Below, one piece after another: positions 12,560 to 23,653 of a DNA stretch of 64,000 nt. Source of the DNA: Megalopta genalis (taxonomy: Eukaryota; Arthropoda; Insecta; Hymenoptera; Halictidae); assembly GCF_051020955.1 (NCBI RefSeq), contig NC_135014.1, positions 42,302,742 to 42,366,741 of the forward strand, written 5' to 3'. Positions within the stretch are counted from its first letter, which is position 1. Every line of letters starts with the position of its first letter. The notes below the pieces were generated by a model. It did not search any database. It was given only the letters and a program-made list of their open reading frames with translations, and had not been told where the DNA came from. The position numbers and the translations under genes are program-made.

Positions 12560-13315
12560 AGCTGTGCTAATTCGATTACATTGTAATTCAATTTCGCAAT
12601 TTCATAACATAGTAATTCGATTTACGTTGTAATTCGACTATACAATTCAAACCTCTCAGTTGATTCAATTGTTAATTATTTCAATCACGAGCGTATTCCT
12701 AATACAATGCAACTGCAATACAATGTAATTGAAACACAGTTCAAATACCAGACTAGAACTTTGAACGAGCCCTTCTGCGAATTTTCTCTTCTTTTATTTT
12801 ATTATTTATTATTATTTTAAGTAATTAATGTGATTTAATTACTTATAGTATGTGTCTTGTAATTGTACTTCAATCGCAATTATGAATTACATTTCAATCG
12901 AACGGAGATCCGAATTACGAATTACAATGCGACTGAATTATGATTCCATGAATAATTCAAATGTAATTCTGCGCGAAGAATTTATTCGAACAAGATTTGA
13001 TTCGAGAGAAATACGTCGCGGAAATCCTTGGAATAAAATTTTATTCGAATAAATGTTTCGAATAAATTCGTCAAATCGAATTTTATTCGAAGAATTTACA
13101 CGAAATATTTTTCGAAGAATTCCGTCGAAATGTTTCTCGAACGAAATGTTATTCGAAGAATTTATTCGAAATATCGTACGAATCAAATTTTATCCGTGGC
13201 ATTTATTCGAAATATATCTCGAATAAAACTGTGATCGAAGAATTTATTCGAAATATATCTCGAATAAAACTGTAATCGAAGAATCTATTCGAATGAAATT
13301 GTATTCGAACAATTC
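12560..13315. repeat. Degenerate satellite-like tract, with a 41-bp tandem unit at 3' end
   Basis: 12560-12960 is a loose series of TAATTCGATTACATTGTAATT-like words in both orientations. 12960-13315 is a denser array of TTTATTCGAAATAT and TCGAATAAAA words. The last part is a true tandem repeat with a unit near 41 bases: the block TTTATTCGAAATATATCTCG followed by AATAAAACTGT occurs twice, near 13200 and 13242, almost unchanged. Short frames on both strands here are Asn/Ser/Arg-rich translations of the repeat. Confidence 0.8.
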
Positions 13316-13439
13316 TGCCCAATTCTGCGATAGATAAGGTGTTTTAAAAGAACGATTAGGCAACTACCGGCACGTTATAAAGCGTCAAGATTCAATGGAC
13401 CAAGTGTTTGAGATACACTACCAACGGGAGACTCTGTAA

Positions 13440-14060
13440 CCCGTATATCCAGTTCATCGACTTCTGCTCGACCCTGTCCAGCGACGTACCATCGATTCCG
13501 TCCCTGAAAACGCCGAACCAGAAGGTCTCTGTTTACTGATTCGATAGGCCGGGAATTGCTCGGTTAACAGTGACTGACAGCGTATTATGTCTCCCGGGAG
13601 GATTTTATCAGCGCGAAGAGGAGCAGCTCCGTAATCTGTCGATGAAAGATCCCTTCTTCTCGGCCGTTCGATCACGAAAGTGTGGGAAGAGTCTCAGGGG
13701 CGGAGCCGCGAGCACCAGGAAATTCGCAGATATTTCTCTTCTTTCTTTATCTTTTTCTTTTTCAAGCGTGTGTGGGCAGACACGTGTACGACTTTGCTCG
13801 TGGCCCACCGACACAGCAGCCAGCGGAAGGAGTGTAGTTTATGCACGCAACCGAAAACGAAAACGCGCGTGGACTCAAGACACTGGAGGTGCCGGGGTTA
13901 CCCAACCAGGCTGGAAAATCTTGTTATTATTAACACCGGCAGCCTCCCGCGCTGAAATCAGACAGCTATTCGCCCAGAACCGATGAGTCAGCTGAGACCA
14001 AGACGAAACGGAGGATAGGCGAATAACCTTCGACGTATTTAAAAATCGGAATTACATACA
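13440..14060. other. GC-rich island, possible regulatory or exon-containing DNA
   Basis: A sharply GC-richer tract. It carries a 138-codon plus frame (13570-13986) overlapped by another plus frame and two minus frames, none recognisable. Such overlap is expected from CpG-rich DNA that is poor in stops. It may be a promoter or conserved non-coding element. Confidence 0.35.
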
Positions 14061-14401
14061 TAGTTCTTTACGGCGCGCGGTGGTCTGGGAAATGATAGTC
14101 TGCGGCCAAAATCCAATGTTTGAACTGTCATGTGTCGACAAAATTCGTTCTACTACGTATCGTGAATCTTGCGATTACATAAAGCGTTGTAAAGACAAAG
14201 ATATGGAAGCAAGATTGAAAATAAGTGTTTTAATGACTCGCTACGAAATATCAAAATGCATATTCATGCTACACTTTTATACACGTGATCGCTTTAACCG
14301 TTTATTCGTCTCAGAAACATTTTTTAACCCGCAGTCTAGTCATTCCGATTTCAAGTATTTTGTATTATTTTTTGCTTAAGCTTACTTGCTCACGCGACGC
14401 T

Positions 14402-15013
14402 TCAATTTCGAGCAATTTATTCAATTGGCCTTTGCATGTTTACATTGAGTCTACTCATAATGAATAGATATTATATGAATCCATTTCTGTGCTTAATACT
14501 TCTCGAGGATACATCACGTATGACCTTTATGCAAGATAAAAGATATCTGCATTGTTATCTGCAATAAACATTTATTTCCTTCCTTAGTAATTTTAATAAG
14601 TTGAATATAATACAATACTGTCCGCGGTCTAATTATTGGACTGTGAAGTTTTATGCATTTACTTTGTTACATTATCTCCAATTTATTCGAACCGTTAAGA
14701 GAAAGTATATATTCTTATTTAACCCTTGTTTTATTCAATTGATGTAGACAATTTTTATTTCGAATAAGATAAATACAGAGTAGTGAAAACGTGAGAATAA
14801 TTTATGAACATTGTTACATTATTGTCAATTTTTTCGAACTGTTAAAAGAAAGTATACATTCTTATTTAACCCTTGTTTTATTCAATTGATGTAAACAATT
14901 TTTATTTTGCATAAAGATCCTTCAATCTAGAGCATTTTGCAGTTTTTAGCAATTTGATGAATTACTCTTTGGACGTTTAAATTGAGTCTACTCGTAATGA
15001 ACAGATATTATAG
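14402..15013. repeat. Region of nested direct duplications
   Basis: Two pairs of direct repeats. Outer pair: 14402-14472 and 14941-15013, sharing ATTGAGTCTACTC and TAATGAAYAGATATTA. Inner pair: about 14663-14760 and 14808-14907, sharing TTCTTATTTAACCCTTGTTT and TATTCAATTGATGTARACAA. The inner copies are about 90% identical by eye. Confidence 0.75.
14637..14929. mobile_element. Family A inverted-repeat element with internal duplication
   Basis: Left end TTGGACTGTGAAGTTTTATGC at about 14636. Right end TTTTGCATAAAGATCC followed by a degraded TTCAATCTAG, ending about 14929. The two 90-base direct repeats lie inside. Another right-type end (CCGCGGTCTA) lies just left, near 14621. Confidence 0.5.
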
Positions 15014-16599
15014 AGAAAAATAAATCGATTTCTGTAGTTCATATTTTGAGTGTCAGTTGTATATGGCTAACAATTTTTGAGAAATACTCATTGCAAGTTA
15101 TACGAAACCTTGACGGTTCTCCTCAGTCAATCGAATATTAATTGTTTAAATAAATTACAAGCAATATTTCTAATAGACAACAGCAATCTTAAACCTTTGC
15201 GCTCCTACGTCGAGTTAGACTCGAATTTCCATGATTCGCATTATATTCATGAATGAATTACGCGGTAAATTACGCAATTACGTGGTACGTAGAACAATTG
15301 TAGTATTCCTAGTTCTAGTTAGGTTGCAAAGTTACATACGGAAGTATGCTCGGATTGCGATATAGCAAATACTGGAATAAAAGGAAGAAAATACTTTGAA
15401 TCGCAAAGGGTTATGTACGAAAAATGTACTGTTGATAAATGTTACTGAATAGGTTCTCAAGGGTATCCATAAAAAGATGAGTCATTTTCACGCTGAAAAA
15501 TGGTACTTATGAAACGTTCACATTTAAACGCTTTTCCCAACCAAAATGTTCAAGAAATTCTATTAATCTCATCGTTATCAAATGTGACGAACATTTTTAC
15601 AAAGTGACGTACATTTGATAAAACTCAATACGAAGAAGTCGAGCAAAAGAACAGCTAATTCGTCAATCGCATCCTAAGAGCAAGCAGGGGGGGAGGAATC
15701 ATGGAACGATAACTGATAGACAAAAATAGAATTTACTTTTCATTGTACAAGCTGGATGGAATATCTTTCATTAGTTCACGCAAGTATTTCCATCGGTTAT
15801 AAATGACGTTCGAGAAGCGGAGAGATAAGTAAAAATAAAATATTTGAAAAGTTACAGAGTATCGTAGCGTAACGATGACAGAAGACGAGCGGTGAACGCG
15901 TGATTTATAGGCGCCTGTAGACGCGCGTGGGCAGACAGCGAGAATAGAGATCGCCGTTAATGTAGAAATAATTAATCGACGTTATATATAATGAATGAAG
16001 ATATTGGGGGCCGTTCGCGGACACGTTTCGAAATATCTGAAAGAGCAGATCTCGTTGTGACCAACGCGGAAACACGTGATTTATATGCAGTTGGTGGCGG
16101 AGTCACGTGTGAGCGGCCGTTTAAAAACAGAAGCAACGTTCGACGAGTTAAAAACAGAGCCAGTGCAAAAATACGTGTGCTCGTACGATAACAAACCGTC
16201 GCGGCCGACGAACGCATAGAACACATACGAAACGGGTATGATAGATTTCCCATTTCCAAAAAAATATTTAACATGGTTCTCAAAGAAACATAATAAACCA
16301 TTTACACGCCGCGAGCGGATTTAAACCGATTTCCGAGCAGCTGTCGCTAAAATTATATGACGATAACAGCAAAATGTTAATAGTTCTAATGATGCTCGTT
16401 TGAAATTCGAACGATGATTGGACATTCTGTTCAGAAAATTTTCTTGATAGACTCATCAGGCTGATGCATATGCCGATGGCAATTCATATTATTATATGAG
16501 ATATGATAGATTCTTATAAATAGAACAAATTTACTTGATTACACTAGTCATTCTTTGTAGGCTTACTTTGAGAAGTGACACGATGGTTTCTTAGATGAC
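15014..16599. other. Non-coding stretch
   Basis: Mostly AT-rich. 15840-16250 is CpG-richer, with overlapping frames on both strands (15991-16191 plus, 15972-16301 minus) and no recognisable product. Confidence 0.5.
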
Positions 16600-16698
16600 C
16601 AGACCGCGGAATTTATGCATTTTTGCAAAAATTGACCAGGTGGAATATTAAACAATTAATTAAGAAATGTTTTATTTTGCATTATGATCGACAGTCTA
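16600..16698. mobile_element. Family A small inverted-repeat element, about 99 bp
   Basis: Left end AGACCGCGGAATTTATGCAT at 16601. Right end TTTTGCATTATGATCGACAG followed by TCTA, ending about 16698. This is the shortest copy seen. Confidence 0.65.
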
Positions 16699-16966
16699 GG
16701 TGTAACAATATAAATAATATGAATATTTCATCATTCTATTTTTAATCGAACAAGTGATACATTTTTCATATCTCGTAATTAGTGTACAACAAAATATAAA
16801 ATTAATAACTTAATTGAAATCGAAATATTAAAATCTGAAAAAGAACTTTTTTTTCAATAAGTCAACGGAGTAAAATGATTTTCTTCCATGTTAATATCTA
16901 TAAAGAAGAGATGAAATTACAATAAAATTGACGTATTGGACATTTGTTACGATTTTGATATGCTGG

Positions 16967-17281
16967 AAGCACACTTACCGACGAAAGTTAAGAAACATAT
17001 TACATAGATGCATATTGTTGGATGTGGTAAACATACGACAGCCCTTAGCATTGAATGAAAATTTGTGCTGTGTCAACAAAGATATTTATTTGATTTTTTT
17101 ATAATTTTTCAATTTTTTATTTTCGCTTTTTCTATTTATTTTTGTTATTATTTTTTTATTTGTCTTATGCATTAAATAAAACAATATTAGCAATGTGTTA
17201 TATGCTTTATGTGTAATAATACTTTCAATTTTATTCAAACGTTAACAATACGTGAAGTTCCTTAGTTTTTGTCTGTTAGTG
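16967..17281. mobile_element. Short non-autonomous DNA element (matches 8400-8745)
   Basis: Left end CTTACCGACGAAAGTTAAGA at about 16975. Right end is the degraded complement GTTCCTTAGTTTTTGTCTG, ending about 17275. No open frame inside. It lies directly beside the Tc3-like element. Confidence 0.55.
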
Positions 17282-17585
17282 TATACGAAGGTGCACATAG
17301 ACTCCGCGACAAAATCTGTAATGTATTTAAGTACTTTGTGCATAGGTACGTAAACAACATGCCTTTCTTAGTAACTTGTGAGAAAACAGTCACCGACTGT
17401 TTACATTGCCTTCCAGGAATTATGTTTGTTTATGTTAAAACTGGGTGCGACAAAGTGATAGGACATGTTGTAATATTTGAGTTAGTATCTAAACAGCAGT
17501 CGAAACGAGTGGTTCTAACATTGTTATTGTGCTTTAAGTGTTCCTTAATTTCAGCAATAATTACTAAATTATTGTTATAAAAACC

Positions 17586-18600
17586 ATGAAAATGGGACAA
17601 GTTATTCGATTACACGAAATAAAAATGATTTTGAATTAGGAAAAAGAAGGCATAACTTTATCTAAAATATCAAAGTTAGTGGACGGAAAAGCCGACATAT
17701 AATTAGAAATTTATTTTAAAAAACCCTAGAAATTAGAGAAAGAGAAAGATCAATGTCGTCCAAGCACTACAAGGGATTGTAAAAAGCTTACAATTCTAAG
17801 AACTCCTTAAAATTCAACGTTAACTGCGCATCAAATTACTTGTGAAGCAAGTGTATCTAAAAATATAGGAAAAGTACCACGTAATATTAGAATATTTAAA
17901 AAAAATATTTAACGAAGAAAACTGAAAAGAAAGACGCCGTTGACAAAGAAACGCAAAGACGATCAGATGACATTTGCTTGAGAAAATGTGAGATGGAGGA
18001 AAATGTGGAGGAGAGTTATGTTTTCAAATGGAAAAAGATTTACATTGAACAGCCTTGATAGCTGATGATATTACTTTCATGATCTGAGAAAAGATCCGCA
18101 ATATCAAATTAGATGTCAAATGAGAGGTGGCGGCATTATGGTTTGGGGAGCGATTGGTATCAAAGATAAAATAAATGTTCGATCCATAAACGAAAAAATG
18201 AAAAGTGTGGATTAGGTAAAACTCATCGATGACGAGATAAGGATACATGCTACACGGTGAAGAGTTGAACAATTCGTGTTTCAACAGGATGATATAGCCG
18301 GTGCACACTGCCAAAATTGTAAGAAATCATTTTCATGGAAATAAAATGAAAGTTCCGCAAGGTCGCCGGATTTAAATATTATTGAAAATGTATGGGACTA
18401 TTTAACCCGTTATATTGTATATAAGTTATATTATATATCTCAAGGTGGGAAGCAATTTCATTCTAAAAATCGCTAAAAATCGCAATTGAGGAAGGTTGAA
18501 ATTCCATTCCAAGAAAGTTCATAGAAAAGTTGTATAAAAGTTTACCTAGATTATTAGAAGTCGTAGAAAAAAAAGGAGAATGTACACGCTACTAAAGTTC
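17586..18600 (+). pseudogene. Tc1/Tc3-like transposase, decayed
   Basis: The frames across this stretch keep transposase landmarks in order but are broken by many stops and shifts. The N-terminus starts MKMGQVIRLHE with a helix-turn-helix-like LGKEGITLSKISKLV segment. MRGGGIMVWGAIG is at about 18120-18160, QQDDIAGAH with the second catalytic Asp at about 18282-18308, and SPDLNIIENVWDYL with the third catalytic acidic residue at about 18363-18404. The spacing of the last two fits DD34E enzymes. Where the first catalytic Asp is expected (near 18023) I read SNGKRF, so it appears lost. The terminal inverted repeats flank it on both sides. It cannot encode an active protein. Confidence 0.75.
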
Positions 18601-18840
18601 AAATAAAACACCGTTCTTCCACTTAATTTTCATTTTTTATCAACATGTCTTATCATTTTGTCGCACCCGTTTTTCACATAAGTAGATATATTTCCTGAGA
18701 AACGATGTAAACAGTGGCCGCTTTCTCACAAGTTACTAAAAAAGGCACATGGCTTACGTACATAAAGTGTCTCCCATTAATAAACACTTAAATAATACAA
18801 CAAACATAATTTTAAAAAATTTTTTAAAACTAGAATAAAC

Positions 18841-19250
18841 GATTTGAATTTTTTTACATGATAGAGGGATTAGTATATTAGACAATGACTAAACTACTTT
18901 GTTACAATTCTGCTACTAATTGGAATGACAAAACAAAATAAAAGACTCTCGTTTTTTTAACTGTTTTATCTGAGCCTATAACGAAAATTTAAAAAATGCG
19001 TTTCGTAGATTTCGGTAAGTTATATGCATGCTGAAAATTTCATCGAAATTTTTATTTTCTTTTGTCATTCTAAACAATAAAGAGAAATTTTATTAAATTT
19101 ATTAAATTTTTAAAATTTAAAAAAAGCATTCATCATAAAGAAAGCAAGTTATGGAATAGTAGACTGGTCGCTAAAAAAATGTCGTTCAGTCCAGTACTAA
19201 AAAAGTTATTGCATTTGTCTGAATATTAATGGGAATCACTGTATGTATCA
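18841..19250 (+). repeat. Family C repeat copy
   Basis: Contains TTTATCTGAGCCTATAACGA, ATGCGTTTCGTAGATTTCGG then TAAGTTATATGCATGC, and ends TATTAATGGGAATCACTGTA. It matches blocks at 58995-59508 and, inverted, at 20340-20620. It appears to be an insertion within the outer Tc3-like inverted repeats. Confidence 0.65.
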
Positions 19251-19319
19251 AATCTTAAATACATCACAGATTTTGCACGACTCGGAAAATCGGCGGTTGT
19301 CCTATCATTTTGTCGCGGA

Positions 19320-20339
19320 TGTACATAATAGTAATAAACATGCATAATGAAAATAATAATATTAACATAATAAAAATGTGAAACAGAAATCAGAAAAATC
19401 CTGAGTTATCAGAACGTTCGACCAAACTTCGCTATCTTCGATGAAAGAGAGGAAACAATGGTGTTATTATTAATTCGAAGGTTGCAGAGTAACCGGAAAT
19501 CCCACGACCCTCTCTTTATTCATCGTACACTCGAAACAGACGATGTTTAATCCGATCCACTTACTTTATTACAATTATCATACCGAGCGTTTCTATTTTA
19601 CATTTACATAGCCCGTTGCAGCAGTGACAAGATAATAAAAATTAATCGAATATATTAATAACGTTGATGATAAGTCCGGCCGAGCCGTTCATTAATGCGG
19701 AAGATGCATGTAAAGTAACGCATCAATTGATGAAACGCTTTACGTAACTTAATTTATCTGCCAGATAGATTCTTACAATGGGGGTTCTCGGAAACTGTTT
19801 GGAGAATTCCCTGGAATTAATCTGCTTTGGTAAATTACTTAGGAAGTTCAAGCGGTAGCCTAATTCTTAGATATTTCTCACCGTTTTTAAATTAACCATT
19901 TGCACTCGAGCGGTGACCCTGGAGTATTATTCAAAATTGTCATATCACATTCCAGAATAATTTGTTCCCTATCAAATTTGCATAGATTGTAGGAACTTGT
20001 TAAAATGTAACTAAATACTGTAAAACAGAAAAGCTATCTTGGATTTAGAGTAGAGTTTCAAATAATTCTTTTCGATAATACAAATAATTCAATTCGTTAT
20101 TTGAAAATGCAAATAATATCGATCCAATTGAAATAATAGCATTTTCAAATAATAAATGATTTCGTTTATTTTTTATTTCATACATGGCAAAAGAAATAAT
20201 TCTCAAAATAAATATGCAACGAATGGAGTTTATCACATCGATTTGCTTTTCATTTGAAAAAATCTTCACAGCAATTTGCTTCGAGGAAGCATTTTGCTTT
20301 TCTGAGAAAGTTCATATTTAATAGATTTTTGTCATTATT
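19320..20339. other. AT-rich non-coding stretch with a small palindrome
   Basis: No gene seen. 20098-20155 holds a hairpin: TTATTTGAAAATGCAAATA answered by ATAGCATTTTCAAATAATA. A 74-codon minus frame across it is taken as chance. Confidence 0.5.
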
Positions 20340-20620
20340 GGATTATTTCACGAATTTCAGTCGAAAACAGATAATTCACCCAATTTCGACAAAATCTTCA
20401 AAACACATTTATTAAATTTTCATTATAGGCTCAGATAAAAAAAGTACATAATTTCTTAACTTTCTTATCGTCCCAATCAATCGCAATGTAAAAAAATTTT
20501 TACTCATTCTTTAGAAAACTAATAGGTTCAACGTTCCAAAAAAAATTCAAATCAATTGGACCAATTTTTAAAAAGTTATTCCGCTTGAAAATGTGTTAAC
20601 ATACTTTCCAACGTAACTGT
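20340..20620 (-). repeat. Family C repeat copy, inverted orientation
   Basis: Read on the minus strand it gives TTTATCTGAGCCTATAATGA, then AATAAATGTGTTTTGAAGAT and GGAATAACTTTTTAAAAATT, the same order as in the 18841 and 58995 copies. Confidence 0.6.
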
Positions 20621-23473
20621 ACGTACAAAAGTTGAAATGAAAAGAATTAAACATCTTTCATTAGAAAAGAAACTTTATGTTCTGTTGCAAGGACAAAATA
20701 AACTTGAAGTCAACGATTTCTGGAGATTTCAACAAAACGGATAATTGATTTTCCATAAGTGGGCGAAAATGTTAATCCAACGAATCTATTATAATCGCAT
20801 GTGAAATACCGTTGAAATAAAATATTTCAGAGTTCTTCCAGGGGAATAGAAATTTCGGTTAGCGAAACGCGCGACACGAAGATGACACGGCTCAAGATGA
20901 GTGACAAAGCGGCAGAAAGATAATTACGGACACGTCATTTCCGACGAATTTCGACCGCCTTTATGTCACAGACGTGTAATTAAACGTCCCCCATCGTTAC
21001 TTTAGATATGTGGAGGAGCAGAACAATTAGAGCGATTAACTCGTAGCTGTCTAAATACAGCCGCACTCGAAATTACGGCTACGAGAAAAGTAACAGGATG
21101 GCGGGATTGCCCAAAAAGTTTAGAAGTTTAGATCAAGCAGTGTCGGGTATTTCTGTCCGGAAACAGTCATAATTCTGAAGACAGCACGATACGCAAAGTT
21201 GGTTGGGCAACGTACCGTCTGTATACGCTCTGTATTTTACCACGGCGAAGTTTTGGTTGGTTTATATATAGGCAACGTTACAGCACCAGCTCGAGAAAAC
21301 TCGAAAAATTCTCATCGGGGTCTGTCGAGAATTTTCAAGCTCGCCAACTTTTCGGAACAATTAAAAGTTTCTTTCTGACGCTGTCTTCGCTCGTCCAATA
21401 TCGGATGGGCAACTCTAATTAGCACGATTTTGACGAATATTACGGTGAACGTGAATCTCACCAAAAAATATTCGACGCGCAATGTTTATAACAAAAAAAA
21501 TCCACAAGTCTGTCTAATAAAAAATGATATATTAAGATATTATATACAAAATATATATATATATACAAAATTGTATACAAAATAATATAATGATATAGCT
21601 TAACTGTGGACCAGTTTCATTTTTTTCTATCTTTCTACAGGCTAAGTTATGTAACTCGTTTACCTTCATTTTTCTTGTAACCTACATGTTGTGTAAAAAA
21701 ATGTTTCGAACGAAAGTTGTTTGGTATAAAGGGGAGTGTAGACAGCAACAATTGATTTTTTGCGATTTTCTATTTTTATCAAAACATGAGGATCGCCTTG
21801 AGTTTTTTACCGTAACGTGCAACATTTAATCATGTCATTCGAAAGTTGATTAAAACAACACATCTACAATTTTGTAAGAGAAAAACGAAAATGAAATTTT
21901 GCTGACAATAAAATCAAATGTATTAGTGTACTGATGTATACTTCACGACTAAGGGACACATTTTTTTCCATTTTAAAATTGGTGATTGTCGTATTTAATT
22001 ATTGGTTATTTTTGGTACAAAACGCAATTTGCTAGCACAAACAGAAAAAATGAAAGAATGTGCAAATTATGCTAAACGTCGCACAGAAAATAAGACGCAT
22101 AATATATGTACTATGTGCAATGTTCGTCTTTGCTCTACAACCAAAAGAAATTCCATCGCAGAATATCATAATTAGCACATCATTTTATATAGTAATTTTA
22201 TTTCATAATTTTGTATTTTATTTTAATTAACATTTTATTATAATAAATAAGAGACATTGCATAATAAGCCTAACCATAATTTGTGTTACCTTTATAGTCC
22301 ATTGGGAAAAATATTTTCTATAAAATTTCAAAAAAACTACACATTGTTATGTATTTTTTTATGATTTTTATTTATTTTACGTCTAAAAACAAACTAAAAT
22401 AAACAGTTACATACTAATATTTACATATTTTATAAGGTATACGACAACAAACATTACTATATAAGAATTTTTCGTACCAAATCATCGCAAAATTGATAAA
22501 TTGTTGTTAAATTCAAAATTGACAAAATAAGATTGAATGATCCTGGTACTATTATTTTCTTAAAAATAATTATAAATCCTATGTAAAACGTGCAAGAAGA
22601 TGTATTGATTTAATTCTGGATAAACTGTAGATAAATTCTAGAAAGTTAAACATTTTACTACAAAACTGGAAATGCAACGTTGGGGTCACTCGTGGTCCTA
22701 ACATGCCAGTTAAAGGTTAAAAATCTGTTGCAAAAGATATAACATAAAAGAATATTCAGTTGTACATATCAAATTAATAATAAACTCAAAAATTCTTAAA
22801 GCAGAAGAAATTTTATATTGGTGAATTTATCCATAAATGATAATTGGTATTTAGTTACAACTAATATACGATATTGCAAGTATACATTAACAACATTAAA
22901 ATAGTAATAAAATATTGGCATGGTAAAGGATGATAAAATATTAAATTCTGTAAAAACTGCTTATAAATGAAAATTACGATGGATTTAATTCCCACAGTCG
23001 AATAAACAGGAAATGCAACTCGTGTTCACAATGCAGTTGCAGTAACAGCGCTGCGATAACACGAGGCGCCGATAAAACACTCCGAAAAAAACGCAGATGC
23101 ACATTAAGATTCGACGAGCAACATTATGCTTTAATAACATGCCACGTAAACCATGCAAATAGGAACTTTCGACTCTCAATAGAAAAACGTAAACAAATCA
23201 AAATGTGAATGAAGAAATCTACGATACCAGGAAGCCTTTAACCTATTCGATCACGTTGTTTCGGAGCAGCATGTTCATCGAACGAAATATCTGTCTCTAA
23301 GTCATTGACGAACAAATACTTCTAACGAAAATTAAGAGGCTTTTGTTCTAAATTGAAATGACGTCATTAGTTTCGAATAATCGCCGGTAATAAACAATTT
23401 TTAAACAGAAACCTAACCTACAATAATTGAAGCAAGGTTACGACGAAGGAAGAACGAATATTTGTCGACTTAC
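20621..23473. other. AT-rich stretch, presumed intron 1 of the TRIT1-like gene
   Basis: Starts at the splice donor of the exon at 23474-23653 and runs leftwards. I searched by eye for the expected continuation (tyrosine after SMQ, then GLDI, and later GGT-NYY) on the minus strand and did not find it. 20860-21470 is CpG-richer. 21541-21600 is TA-rich. The 64-codon minus frame at 22985-23179 does not resemble the family. Confidence 0.4.
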
Positions 23474-23653
23474 CTGCATGCTGTCTGCCGAAATAATTTC
23501 CCCGGAAAATCTTCTCGCCATTTCAATGGCCAGACGAGATTTTCCAGTACCCGTGGAACCAAATATCGTCAAAACAGGCACACGCGACATATCGACGTTT
23601 TCACAAATATCCGCTGGTGTACGAGACTGCGCGTGCGCCGACCTATTTCCCAT
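23474..23653 (-). CDS. TRIT1: tRNA dimethylallyltransferase (TRIT1/MiaA family), first coding exon only
   Basis: The family transfers a dimethylallyl group to A37 of tRNAs that read UNN codons, in mitochondria and cytosol. The exon encodes 60 residues from Met at 23651-23653. After a variable 24-residue leader comes PVLTIFGSTGTGKS, with the P-loop at residues 32-39, then RLAIEMARRF and GEIISADSMQ at residues 51-60, which holds the conserved Asp-Ser of the active site. At the next base the minus strand reads GTAAGT, a consensus donor, exactly where the family continues with a tyrosine. Met22 is an alternative start that would drop a possible organelle-targeting leader. The frame beyond the donor runs into unrelated sequence. 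Remaining exons were not found, so this is a partial gene: either a long first intron or an orphaned exon. Confidence 0.85.

Larger units (their letters stand above)
17298..19318 (+). mobile_element. Decayed Tc1/Tc3-like transposon nested in outer inverted repeats
   Basis: Inner inverted repeats of about 130-150 bases: the left copy (about 17329-17478) has TTAGTAACTTGTGAGAAA and GGTGCGACAAAGTGATAGGA; the right copy (about 18640-18775) carries their complements. An outer pair also exists. CTCCGCGACAAAATCTG and ATGTATTTAAG at 17298-17331 are answered at 19255-19318 by the complement of CCGCGACAAAATGATAGGAC, an insert, then AAAATCTGTGATGTATTTAAG. Between the right inner and outer repeats sits a family C repeat. 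The GCGACAAAATGATAGGACA end type is typical of Tc3-like elements. Exact boundaries and any target duplications are not settled. Confidence 0.75.

Noticed and set aside
17269..17580. 103-codon plus frame
   Set aside because: It lies in the left terminal inverted repeat of the Tc3-like element, whose right copy is not coding.
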